Source of the DNA: Schoenoplectus triqueter
Taxonomy: Eukaryota; Streptophyta; Magnoliopsida; Poales; Cyperaceae
Reading direction: 5' to 3'
NCBI GenBank assembly: GCA_964058805.1
Contig: CAXKVV010001242.1
Location: 1-37,645 of the forward strand
DNA: 37,645 nucleotides
Each line of letters begins with the position of its first letter. Position 1 is the first letter of the stretch. Positions 11,348 to 21,821 of the stretch are shown here, piece after piece. A program made the position numbers and the translations under genes. The notes beneath the pieces were generated by a model that did no database searches, had not been told where the DNA came from, and was given only the letters and a program-made list of their open reading frames with translations.

Positions 11348-13128
11348 GGACAAAATCAGTTCTACGTAGTATATATGAAAATATTTCTATACAATATATA
11401 TATATATATGCAAAAACAATTGAAGAAAAAGAACAAAAAGATGTGCTGACTACTTTTCTCTCTTTGTGAAGATTTGTAATTAGATTCCACGAGGCACGAA
11501 CATCAATAGTAGGGGGTCGCTTCATCTTTTCTTTAATGCTCTTAATTATTAGCTTTTTTCATGAAACAGAAGGGAATTAAATCCGTACGCGGTTAAGGGT
11601 GGAATTCTACAGATCATCTTGTACAAAATTTAAAAATTCCAATGGACTGGTGTAATTGGATAAAGCTAAATTTTGTCAATAAAATGATATAATAGAATAT
11701 TGAATTTCTCTCATTTGTTTTAATTTATATATGGATTTATTTACAAATTAAGATGAAAAGGATCATATTTACTTAGTACTGCAGACAATTTGTTGCGGTT
11801 TTTAACTTGAGAGAGATTCTCTAGCCCGATGTTCCATGGTTTGACTAAATTATGCACTCATTTGAATTATAATATTATTTTCAATTAATACGTACCTCGC
11901 AGAGAACATCAAAAAGGAAGAAAAGAAAAATGCGTATATATATGATCAAAGGAGGATGGAATCATTTTGCATGTAGTTGCATTCTTTCTTTCAGGCAAAG
12001 CATAGTTGTTATATAAAACAAGTACAAATTGTTTGCCTACATATATAAAAATAAGCTTAAGTTGGTTATGTACATTAGTTCAAACCATTTTAATTATATT
12101 ATATTTAACGACACCCAAGTTAGCTAGATTGGACCTTACTTCTGCACCAAATCAGTTTTGAAGAAGAAAAAAATCAATGGACGGAACGAATTATGAGAAA
12201 GAAAAGTCCAAAATTAATTAATGGGCACCATGATGCCTACCAATTAAAATTATAATACAAGTATGTACATTTTCTTTTGAGTAAATTACACAAATTGTCT
12301 TTAAAATATCATCACTTTATTAAATTAATCGTTCTATTTTTAAAATTATCAATTTGATTCTTAAAGTATCACTTTGATATAAATCCTAAAAGTTTTAAGA
12401 TATCATTTTAGTCCATAAAGTTTTTAATTTATATCATATTGGTTCTATATTAAATACATTAAAAAAATGGTATCCTCATTTATTACATAATGAAAACATT
12501 GTCTTTTTTAATCAAGAAATCAGTAAACCGTCTCATTTAGTTTTTGAAATCTTCACTTTGTTATTTCGTTAACTTTGAAATTATATATGTACCTTGTACC
12601 TCAAGTGAAAACATGGTCTTTTTTAATCATATATCAAACATCATGATAACGAGTTGCATAGTTAAATAATATGATTGCCCGCCAATTATTTAATTTCTAG
12701 ATCGCATCTAATGTAGACTGTGTGCGATAAAAGAATTCGTGGGGCCAACTATTGGAAAAAGTCTGATATTGGGTCCATAAAATTTAATACTGGATAAACT
12801 TGCACAAAAAAAAAATGATAAACATTACTTTCGCCTTCATGTGTGCACTGCATTAGTACGTACTACACTACTACTACTTTTAAAACACAATTTTGGCCAT
12901 AGATATAATAATCATTATTCAAGTGGGACTTCAGGTGAGGTGTCGTAGTCATTGTAGCCAACTGAGGACAAAATAGGCTCCAAACTTATTTAGTCCCAGA
13001 ATGTGATATCATCAAGCAAATTTGGTTTGGTGATAGTTCATAGGATGCTTACGTGTCAACAACCCTTTCAACATAACTTATTTCAATTAATTAAAGTGAC
13101 AGCGTATTTAATTAACGCAGATATATAT
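11348..13128. other. Intergenic with probable small repeat
   Basis: 3' flank of the HLS1-like gene, with a (TA)n run at 11395-11409. At 12280-12480 there is a run of phrases such as AAATATCATCACTTT and CTTAAAGTATCACTTTGAT that resembles a widespread plant MITE type, but ends and target duplication are not clear. No exon recognised. Confidence 0.35.
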
Positions 13129-13131
13129 TAA

Positions 13132-14332
13132 GGGTACGTTTGGTAAATCAAGGAATAGTTTTGGAAAAGTGGTAATTTTGGAAGAGTGATAGAATAGTAT
13201 TTTTTGGAAGAGTGGTATTTTTGATTATTCGGAAGAGTGAAAATATCGTTTGGCAGTTGTTACTCAGAATAGTTAAAATATGAATAATTATGATACTAAT
13301 AATGATGATGATAATAATAATAATAGTAAAATAATAATAATAATAATAATAATAGTAAAAAAATAATCATAATAGTAAGATAATAATAATAAAGTAATAA
13401 AAAATAATCATAATAAATAATAATATTATAATAGTAATATAATAAAAATATAAACATTATCATAATATAGTAATATAATAATAAAAAATTATGATTACAA
13501 TCATAATTATATAACCATAATCATAATAATAATATAATAATAAAAATATAATCATAATCATAAAAATAATTATAAATAATAATAATTATAATAATATAAT
13601 AATAATAATAAGTAATCATAATTTGAATAATATAATAATCATAATCATAATCATGATAATAATAATTATAGTTATAATCATAATAATATAACCATAATCA
13701 TAATCATAATAATATAATAATAAAAATATTATCATAATCATAAAATTAATTATAATAATATAATAATAAATTAATCATCACTATAATCAACATATAATAA
13801 TATAATATAACGTAATAAAATAATAATAAGTAATAATAATCATAATCATCATAATATAATAATATAATAATAAATAATCTTGATCATAATTATATAATAA
13901 TTATATTTATATTCATAATATAATAATATAATATAAAAATTATATTTATAATAATAATAAATAATATAATAATGCTAATGGTAACGATAATATAATAACA
14001 ATAATGATAAGAATAATTTAATAATAATAATAATAAATAATAATCATCATAATATTAATATAATAATAAATTATAATCATAAATATAATATAATAATATA
14101 ATAATACTAAATCATAATCATAATCATAATATAATAATATAATATAATATAATCAAACAATAATCGCTATTCCGACGAGAGCTAATCCGGTATTCCACCT
14201 ATAAGTTGGTATACCGGATTAGCACTATTCCGCACTCTTCTACTTAGTCTAAAATTCATTTGGCAAATTAATTCGTCAGAATAGCTATTCTATTCCAACT
14301 TTTTGCTATTCCATGGAGTACCAAACACTCCC
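13132..14332. mobile_element. Tourist-like (PIF/Harbinger) MITE with expanded AT microsatellite
   Basis: Left end GGGTACGTTTGGTA and right end TACCAAACACTCCC are inverted repeats of the GGGTGTGTTTGG type. They are bracketed by the 3-bp duplication TAA (13129-13131 and 14333-14335), as expected for PIF/Harbinger Tourist elements. Subterminal segments carry GGAATAGT and GGAAGAGTG words on the left and ACTATTCCGCACTCTTC on the right. A perfect 13-base stem, GCTAATCCGGTAT (14181-14193) with its complement (14211-14223), sits near the right end. No transposase. Confidence 0.85.
13275..14160. repeat. ~0.9 kb imperfect TAA/AAT-type microsatellite
   Basis: Nearly all of this stretch is built of ATA, AAT, TAA and ATC triplets (TAATAATAATAA, ATAATCATAATC) with drifting register and almost no GC. 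It lies wholly inside the Tourist-like element. It has no coding potential. Confidence 0.9.
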
Positions 14333-14509
14333 TAAAAGAACAGGATTGATCTTATTTTAGTGTTGTATCATAGTGCATGTGAAAAATGCCAGTTTTATTT
14401 TACTGTTGAAGAAAATAATTAAAGTAAAAGATAGGATAATGTTTATGGGCCTTATCGTAATTACCCATTATCACGAAAAACAAATTACCAAAATGTACAA
14501 GGAAAAAAT

Positions 14510-14712
14510 GTGGCCGTTGTAGTCACTTGTAGCAGATTTTAATATTAATAATTATTAGTAAATTAATATTATTAAAAATAAGAATGATAACGGTGAAATT
14601 TTAAATATACGAATGGAAACGCGCCACTGACATTGGCGTGGATGAAACGCGCCACTGCCAGTGGCACGTTTTCTTATTATACTAAAACGCGCCACTAGCA
14701 GTGGCGCGTTTG
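14510..14712 (+). repeat. Left MULE TIR with three palindromic modules
   Basis: After the AT-rich outer block come three copies of the palindrome CGCCACTGCCAGTGGCG with small changes (14617-14640, 14645-14670, 14684-14710), each bordered by AAACG/CGTTT. The third is followed by a GA-rich leader and the first ATG of the PMD gene. Confidence 0.85.
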
Positions 14713-14831
14713 CCTCTATATATATCAAACGCGTAGATTTTCATCTGCGCGTTGCTGAAGAAAGAGAAAGAAAGAAAAAAAGATAAGAGAAAGAAAGAAA
14801 GAGAAGAGAGAGGAAGAGAAGAGAAGAAAAA

Positions 14832-16760
14832 ATGTACGAGTGCATCAACGTGTTTGGTATTGCAATTAAAGGTAAAATTTATTTATGTAAATATTTGGCA
14901 TTGAAATATAAATATAATTTAGCTGTGTAGATTAAATTGTGTAGATTAAATTAGAATGATTTAAATATAATTTAGTTGTAATTTATTTATTGATTTAATT
15001 GTAAAATATATTAATTATAATTTAATTGTAGATTAATTGTAGGTGTAAATGTGAAATTATTTAATTATAGATTTAGTTATTCATGAATTATAGATTTAAT
15101 TGTCTATTTAATTAAAAAAATATTTAAATATAGATTAAATTATAGAATTTTAGAATTGTATAATTATAATTTTAGATTAGTTATTAATTATTTGTGTAGA
15201 ATTAATTAATTTATTATTTAATTATAGATTAATTATTGATTTAATTGTAGAATAATTATTGATTTAATTATAGAATAATAAATATTTAATTAGGGTTTAA
15301 TTGTAGAATAAATTATAATTATCTAAATATAATGTAGTTATAAAATCTTTTAATTATAGAATAATATATATTTAATTATAGAATAATATATATTTAATTA
15401 GGTTTTTAATTGTAGAATTTATTTATTATTTAATTATATAATAGATAGATTAAAAATGAAGTACAAAATAATTATAAATTAATTATGAAATGATTTTTTT
15501 GTACAAAATAATTATAATAATTATAAATTAATTATAGATTAATTATGAAATAATTATAAATTAATAATAAATAATGATAATGGCAGGTGAGCAACGAAAT
15601 GAAAATATCATAATTTATCTCCATGAAGACAAACATCAGACACATTATAGTCAGACAGATGTACATTATATTTTTTAAAATAATAATAAAATACATATAT
15701 ATGAGAAGCTAATTATGAAATAAAAATTATAGAGAGATAACAATGTCATTCGTTTCCGCACTCACCGTCCGACGATATCATACATCTCGCACATTCAGAG
15801 TAGATTGCGAGTTATGGGATTTCTTCATCTTGCAAGGCTGCGTGAGATTTATGTGCAAGAAGTGGAGGCCCGTAACTTGAAGATTGATACGGATTTATTG
15901 AGCGCGTTAATAGAGTTTTAGAGGCCAGAAACTCACACATTTCACTTAAATTTTGGCGAGATGACCGTGACTCTAGATGTAAATACTAAAATATTATTAA
16001 TTTAATTACAATATTAAAAAGATGGTATAGTAATATAATTTTTTTTAGGACGTCGCATGTCTGTGGGGTTTATCCACCATTGGTGAGCCGGTGACTGGAT
16101 ATACTGATGGAGATTTTTCGGCATACATCCATCAGTTATTTGGGCAGGATGATATATCAGCATTCTGCAAAGATGGGAGATAATTGATTAGACTCTACAT
16201 GAATTTTAGTTTTTTTTTTGTTCACAAATTGTGATTAAGCTAAATATAAAATTTGGCAGACGTTCTATTTCCCTTCGAGAGTTACGATCCCACTTTAATC
16301 ACGCTCCAGAGGCAGACGATCATCAGGGTCTTGATCGATATGCGATCGGTTTTGCTTAGGAGTTGACGGGGTGTATCATGTTCTCCGACAACAGTGGAGA
16401 CTCTGTACCGGCGTTTCTTATGCCGATTTTGACGGTAAGGATTTTAAAATAATTTATCTTTCATAATTAAATAATTTTAGTACTAATATTTAATTTACAG
16501 GAAGATTTATAATTCAGTAGAAAAAGAAATTGGGGCGCTGCCGTACTTGATTATTTATATTGGCGTCTTGATGTGGCATGCCAAGGACTGACGAGGAGTA
16601 TTGGTGGTTCATGGCTTTTATTATTGTTGTGGAGCTGGACGCGTTTGCCCCCCGCTCGTCCATTACCTACCTCAAATGCATTCATTTTCAGTGACTGGGG
16701 TACACCGGTTCCGGCAATTGTGGGTCATCTCGAGTACGTCGTTCATTCAAAATTGTAACA
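14832..16760 (+). pseudogene. Decayed plant mobile domain (PMD) gene inside the MULE
   Basis: Exons by eye: 14832-14871, 15587-15660, 15733-15978, 16049-about 16181, about 16261-16434 and from about 16501. They read in one frame at each join. The PMD signature is clear: 'RLREIYVQEVEARNL', 'RPETHTFHLNFGEMTVTL', 'DVACLWGLSTIGEPVTG', 'LTGCIMFSDNSGDSVP', 'AAVLDYLYWRLDVACQG'. PMD proteins include MAIN/MAIL1, nuclear proteins linked to genome stability and silencing, and PMD genes also ride on transposons. At least three in-frame stops break it: TAG at 15919 where the family has Trp, TAG at 16357, and TAA early in the exon starting near 16501. The donor after exon 4 reads GATAAT instead of GT. The frame fades after about 16700. 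Confidence 0.8.
14876..15580. other. AT-rich first intron of the PMD gene
   Basis: Made largely of drifting copies of the phrase TTTAATTATAGA(ATAATTA). It looks like a degenerate tandem array. No coding content. Confidence 0.5.
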
Positions 16761-16964
16761 ATGTACTTGAACAGTCCATACCCTCCACTCTCGATCCTCT
16801 CACCAAGTGCATGAACCTCATATTCTACTCGAGCAGTTCCGAGTGGAATTACGTTCATACGAGCTGTAATTATTAAAAAAATACAAAAGGTATCACGATA
16901 TATTCAAAATTTTATAAAATATAGTAAAATAATATCAACACGAACTTGCTTTGTCGTCATATTT

Positions 16965-18724
16965 TGTCAAGATGTCTTCAATTTTTTTGGGTCATTGCTT
17001 GTATGTTTTATGCAGGTTCAATGCTTCAATTTCCCTCTTATCGAACCATTTAGCACATTTATATCATGTTCCCTCCACAATTGCTGCAACCGGTAAAGTT
17101 CGTTCAACTCTGAAGATGCTATTCAGAGCTTCCGAACCATTGCTGGTCATTATACCCCATCGATGTCCTCCATCATAAGGTTGTGTCCATGAAGCAAAAT
17201 TAGAAGGTTCTTTATCATCATTTTCTAATCTTCTGCCGATTTTTTTTTAAAAAATCATAAGCTTTTCTATTTGATTTCCTCAAAATTCGCCATCTCTCTA
17301 CGAAACGACGTGATTTCTTTTTGTTCGCTAGTCTTTTTCGAAAATCATCTCTCAAATTATCTTCTTTCTTTCCAGTTTTTCCGGCTTCCTTATATAAATT
17401 CACTGCAACGTGTTGCATGCAATACCGGTGTACCGCCTCTCCATGTTGTACAGACCATCCCAAATACGGTCGCTCAAAAACTCCCTTTATTCTCCTATGA
17501 CGGTCGGATATAACACATATTTTCATATTACATTGGATCACTTCATTACGGACCCATCGCATGAACCAACCCCAATTGTCCACATTATCTGCATTCACGA
17601 TTTCAAATGCTAGAGGAATGATTTTATTCTCTGCATCGTATCCACAAGCCATCAATAATCTACCCTTATAACGGCCCGATAAGAATCCAGCATCAATGGT
17701 TATAACGGGCCTTATATGTTGAAACACTGCAATACACGGTCCATAAGCCCAAACTATGGATTTAAATATTTTTACATTATTATCCGAAGTATCACACGTC
17801 AATATTTTAAATTTTGTACCTGGAGTAGTCCGAGCAATCGTCTCTAACATTTATGGAAGCAATGCATATGATCATTCTCAAGTGCCAAATAATTGTTCAA
17901 TTGCTCTTTCTCGACCACGCCAAAGTTTACTGTACGTTCGTGCCACACCGAGATATTTTTTCTATAATCATACTGATTTGTTGAACTATTAGAGAGAGAT
18001 CCTTCTTTAAATGTTATCGAACACATCTTGCAATCAAATTAGATGTGGGTTGTAAGTGTTTGCGGTCTCCTGATGGTCTTCTACAGTTGTGAGAGTTTTT
18101 ATTTGTGATGATCCTCCATGTGGTCGAGCCCTCTTCAGGTCTAGCGTATAATCTCCAAGGACAACTCCCTTCTTTGCATTTCATAATAAGTCGTGTTTTA
18201 CAACTTTCTTGTACCCAACATTGAACGTTTTTTCTAACACTCCAATCACAAATTACCCAATTTAAAGCCGATTTAGAAGCAAATATTCTATTTTCAGCTA
18301 ACTCATCATCGGGTCCTAAGAGATATTCATTCGCGCCTAAACGGTCAAACATCTCAAAATTATTTAACGCTTCTACGGGCTGGTGTCTCTTTGTTCGTCC
18401 GGTAACTAATAATGTGGTATCGCATCTCTAAATTTCCTCATTTTTAGATTCATCGATCGAAAAATCTGACTGCTCAGTGTAATCCTCTCATGTTTTTTCT
18501 TCATTTAAATAATACGAATCACCATCATCTTGCTCATCCTGATCATTGTGATCATCACTTAATTCCATTATCGTTGGTTCAACACTACTTCTGCCATCAA
18601 TATTATCAGCTAAATTACAGCCAGACGTAGTACTACTACTACCGCCAAAAAAATTATATAGTGGCACCGCTGGGTTCGGTTGTTGATAAATTATATTGTT
18701 ACTGTAAATAGTGATAAGCCTCAT
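16965..18724 (-). pseudogene. MuDR-type MULE transposase, frameshifted
   Basis: Read from 18724 leftward. An acidic N-terminal part ('ELSDDHNDQDEQDDGDSYY') comes first, then the MuDR DNA-binding region ('ALNNFEMFDRLGANEYLLG', 'CKEGSCPWRLYA', 'THNC'-like zinc ligands in 'NKNSHNCRR', 18014-18400). The MULE DDE domain follows (17218-17850: 'ITIDAGFLSGRYKGRLLMA', 'ICVISDRHRRI', 'HRYCMQHVAVNLY'), then a C-terminal piece ('SNFASWTQPYDGGHRWGIM' and 'SEALNSIFRVERTLPV', about 17225-17050). Breaks: stops in the acidic region, frame changes near 18026, 17850 and 17225, and a TGA in the C-terminal piece where the family has an aromatic residue. The first two catalytic Asp positions (TIDAGF, ISDRH) are still recognisable. 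It is oriented toward the PMD gene. Not functional as it stands. Confidence 0.85.
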
Positions 18725-18849
18725 TTATATACTATATTCAATTAGGGTTTTATCTCAAAAACTATGCATTTTATGTTAATTGTTAAGAATTTATTTAGTT
18801 TTTATGTCGAGTTCGAGATACTGCTGCATTTCTTATTATTTTGCAGGTC

Positions 18850-18930
18850 ATTGAGTGTATACAAAGATGTTAACATGAGAAATAATGCTTGGAACGAGAT
18901 GGGTCGGATTTACACGAAGAAATCAAGTTA
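18850..18930 (+). other. Possible short coding exon next to the LTR
   Basis: An acceptor-like TATTTTGCAG is followed by an open frame ending 'KDVNMRNNAWNEMGRIYTKKSS*'. It could be a terminal exon of the PMD gene or chance; I do not recognise it. Confidence 0.2.
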
Positions 18931-18934
18931 AAAG

Positions 18935-20043
18935 CATTCCCATACCAAAATTGCGGACCGTAATTATCAATTGTGGACCGCAAATGCTCTCTGGTTCATT
19001 CTGGAAAAAATGACAAAAATTACGGACCGTAATTTTAAAATGTCGGACCGTAATTTGTGGGCTGGCAGCGCGAATTGGCAGTTTTAAAGCGGTTTTCTCA
19101 TTGGAATTAATAAATTTTGATACCCTTCGTCCCAGACATCTCTCAACTGTCTGGAGAGGAGATCCAAAGCAAGAAAGAAGATGAAGAACACCAGGAGAGG
19201 GAGAATTTGAAGGAGAACTCAAGAACCGGGCGAGAAATCGTAGATCTTCTTGGTGCACTCTTTTCTTTACTCTTTTCTCATGTGGTACTGTTGTTTAAGC
19301 ATGAATCTTGATACAATCTTTGTCATGATTTGTGGCTAGACACCCTTCTAGGGGTCTAGGTGTAAACTCGATAACTCGAATGGTTTAATTTACTCGTTTG
19401 TTGATCTTTTAGTTCTTGTTATTTGTGATTGTTATTTTGTCTAAATTGTATGCCTAGTTTAATCAACTGCATGTTATCCTAGAAGTGAAAGCGGAAATCA
19501 AAATGTGAAACTGAATCTTCTGACCCAAAATAGTGATCTAGGTTGTAGACCAAGTACTTAACCGTGAAACTTATTACCTAAGGGAAAACCGAGAAAACCT
19601 TAGAAATTGTGTAAGGTACCGAAAGGCGAAGTACAAAATCTAGGTTATGCCAAAGTGACTCACTGATCTTAATGGGCTTAGACTTGTAAGGTGAAGTACT
19701 TAATTGTGAAACCCGAATTGTTTAGGTACGGTATCAAGCCACGAAAGTGTAAATTTGGTACTAAAATCTGAGATTGAATCCCCGACAAACACTACAACAT
19801 ATTAAAAGATCAAATAGAGTGAATTGACCAAACGAGTGAGAGTGAAGCCGAAAACCCCTAGGATCCTCAATTTGATAAACTCTCCGGTCGTTGTTGTTAG
19901 ATTTGTTTACTTTTAGTTTAAAACCAAAACTCACTTTTGATTGTCTAGATTAGTGAAACTTATTAGAACCGGTGATTCATCCTTGTCCTTATGGTTTGAC
20001 ACCCCAACTACTACTTGACTAGACCGTGCGCTTGCGGCTGAAA
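18935..20043 (+). mobile_element. Solo LTR-like insertion (Ty3/gypsy, Tat/Athila-like)
   Basis: The 3' half has the look of Tat/Athila/Ogre-type LTRs: short phrases about 'GTAAGGTACCGAAAGG', 'GTGAAACTTATTA', 'GGATCCTCAATTTGATAAACT', and the closing CTTGACTAGACCGTGCGCTTGCGG. The 5' part has several copies of GCGGACCGTAATT and variants within about 110 bases. No gag or pol is attached, so it would be a solo LTR. It sits between the 9-residue repeat tract and the acidic region of the MULE transposase gene. TG...CA ends and a 5-bp duplication are not clear, so the borders are approximate. Confidence 0.5.
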
Positions 20044-20107
20044 TTAAGTATAAATTAGGGTATTTATTAGCTTAACAAAATCTACATCAAATAGCTGGAT
20101 ACAAATA

Positions 20108-20283
20108 TAAATTGGTTTGATCGTAGGTTGGATATGAATTGGTTCGATCGTAGGTTTGATAGGAATTGGTTCGATCGTAGGTTGGATAGGAATTAGTTTG
20201 ATCGTAGGTTGGATATGAATTGGTTTGATCATAGGTTTGATAGAAATTGGTTTGATCGTAGGTTTGATAGGAATTGGTTTCAT
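20108..20283 (-). repeat. 27-bp tandem repeat encoding a 9-residue unit
   Basis: About six and a half copies of a 27-base unit (ATTGGTTYGATCGTAGGTTKG plus GATAGGA). On the minus strand one frame encodes NSYQTYDQT and another IKPIPIKPT, each repeating every nine residues with no stop. The hydrophilic frame joins an upstream segment 'NYTAEQPSDSNFLTGIFPNHNET', so the tract probably belonged to the N-terminus of the MULE transposase before the LTR inserted. Confidence 0.7.
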
Positions 20284-20454
20284 TATGGTTTGGAAATATT
20301 CCCGTCAAAAAATTACTGTCGCTCGGTTGTTCTGCAGTATAATTTTTTCATCGGGAATATAATTTATATCTGGTAGCATTTTGAAGAAGTTGGATGTTTG
20401 TTGTTTTTGTGTTTGTGAGAATTGATCGAGCAGGCGTCATTATTTATAGCAAAC

Positions 20455-20659
20455 AAAAGCGCCACTGGTCGTGGCGTGTTTAAAGAAAACGCGCCACTGC
20501 CAGTGGCGCATTTGATAAAGACGCCAACGCGCCACTGCCAGTGACGCGTTGTGATTCGTATTTTTGAACTTATCTGTTTCTCATTCTTATTTTTAATAAT
20601 ATTAATTTAGTAATAATTATTAATATTAAAATCTGCACTTGTAGAGATACAAACGGTTA
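20455..20659 (-). repeat. Right MULE TIR with three palindromic modules
   Basis: Reverse complement of the left TIR. Three modules lie at 20455-20481, 20486-20513 and 20526-20550, with variants such as CGCCACTGGTCGTGGCG. The outer block ends AAAATCTGCACTTGTAG. Confidence 0.85.
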
Positions 20660-21310
20660 GAAGATGGGCGGAGCCCTAAGAAAATTTTATATGGGAGTTC
20701 ACTAATTTTTAAAATAAATAATATTACATTAGATTTAAAATATTCAGCAGTATCGCACATCCATACATCTATCCTTTTTGGATGATATATTCTAATCAAA
20801 TTAGTTATCATTCAATTGAATTATTCAAGGTCTCATCTTTGAAATAGACGTAAGATGACATCATTATGATCTTTGAAATGTTCATGTGAGTATTTTTTTT
20901 TTAATTTAACCGAAACGTTTATAACATTATCTTTTTCCTTGGTTTAGAGTTTAGACTAGTATAGAAAAAATGATCATGTATATCTCTATGTTGTATTGAA
21001 AATTTATATTTTGGTGTTGCTTGGTTTAATTCGTATTATACTTTTTTTTAAATAATCATATTTTGTTGGTTTGATATTTTTAAGACAAACAATTAATAAA
21101 TTAATACATAAAAGATTTATTGTACAGGAAATAAGATTGCATAAGATTCTTCGTTATGAGGAATCTATATGTGCAAATCTACGGTGTACTTAAGCTCACG
21201 GAAGGCCTACGTGAGTTTAGCTCAAAAAGTATATTAAATAATTTTTAAATTTTAATTTTTCACTCTCATTAAATTCTTCATATTAAAATCTTGTAGGGTA
21301 CAAAAATTTA
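20660..21310. other. Intergenic between MULE and downstream terminal fragment
   Basis: AT-rich. The phrase GGCGGAGCCCTAAGAAAATT at about 20669 looks like old transposon sequence. No exon is found here. In particular, no U-box domain is found downstream of the kinase stop at 21822. Confidence 0.4.
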
Positions 21311-21319
21311 AGATATTTC

Positions 21320-21525
21320 AAATTTTCTAAGTCATTCGGTCCCAGATGTCTGGATCGAATTTGAAACTCAGTCAAACTCGGTCTCAAATTTTTTTTTTCA
21401 AATACCCTCAAAAAAAACCAAGGACTGAGTTTCAAACTCGGTCCAGACTATATGAGCTAATTTTACTCTTACCAATTTTATTTATTTATTTATTTTATTT
21501 ACTAAAATAAAAAAAATCTGCAAAA
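21320..21525. mobile_element. Second copy of the GAGTTTCAAACTCGGTCC-type MULE terminus
   Basis: Shares with 9.5-9.64 kb the phrases GAGTTTCAAACTCGG and TTATTTACTAAAATAAAAAA-ATCTGCA in the same orientation. It begins near TCGGTCCCAGATGTCTGGAT and contains a GACTGAGTTTCAAACTCGGT palindrome. No attached coding sequence. Interpreted as a truncated terminal repeat of the same MULE family. Confidence 0.5.
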
Positions 21526-21821
21526 TACGGTACGGTATGTTGTCTCTTTTTCTTTCCCTACATGCTTTTTTTGGAATCTTTGAAATTTTTTTTATATTTT
21601 TGACTGGCTGTTTGATTGATTGATGATAATATCTATATGTAAACTTGAAGGTTTTTGCAATTCATGTTTTGTGATTTCAGTTCATTATTGTCTTTTTGAA
21701 ATTTCAACTCTTATATGAAGTATGATTCATACTTAAAAATTAATTATTTTTCTTGACACAACTTCAGTTCATTATTCATAAGAGTTGCATGCCGATTTAA
21801 GGAGGGGAAAAAAAAACAGAG

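Larger units (their letters stand above)
14510..20659. mobile_element. Mutator-like element (MULE) with ~200-bp TIRs, PMD gene and transposase
   Basis: Terminal inverted repeats at about 14510-14712 and 20455-20659 align over most of their length: the outer block GCAGATTTTAATATTAATAA is shared exactly, and ATTAATATTATTAAAAATAA further in. Inside are a plant-mobile-domain gene on + and a MuDR-type transposase on -, arranged convergently, so each TIR faces the 5' end of one gene and probably supplies its promoter. Both genes are broken, so the copy cannot be autonomous. An LTR sits inside the element at about 18.93-20.04 kb. I could not define a clean 9-bp target duplication, so the outer ends are good only to within a few bases. 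Confidence 0.85.

Noticed and set aside
11166..11525. 119-codon minus-strand ORF
   Set aside because: Overlaps the C-terminal coding end of the HLS1-like gene in antisense; low-complexity C-terminus.
13275..14160. Possible satellite or centromeric array
   Set aside because: No higher-order monomer; it is bounded exactly by a MITE with target duplication, so an internal microsatellite expansion explains it.
19117..19311. 64-codon plus-strand ORF rich in Glu/Lys
   Set aside because: Lies inside the LTR-like insertion, is short and has no family match; probably a chance frame.
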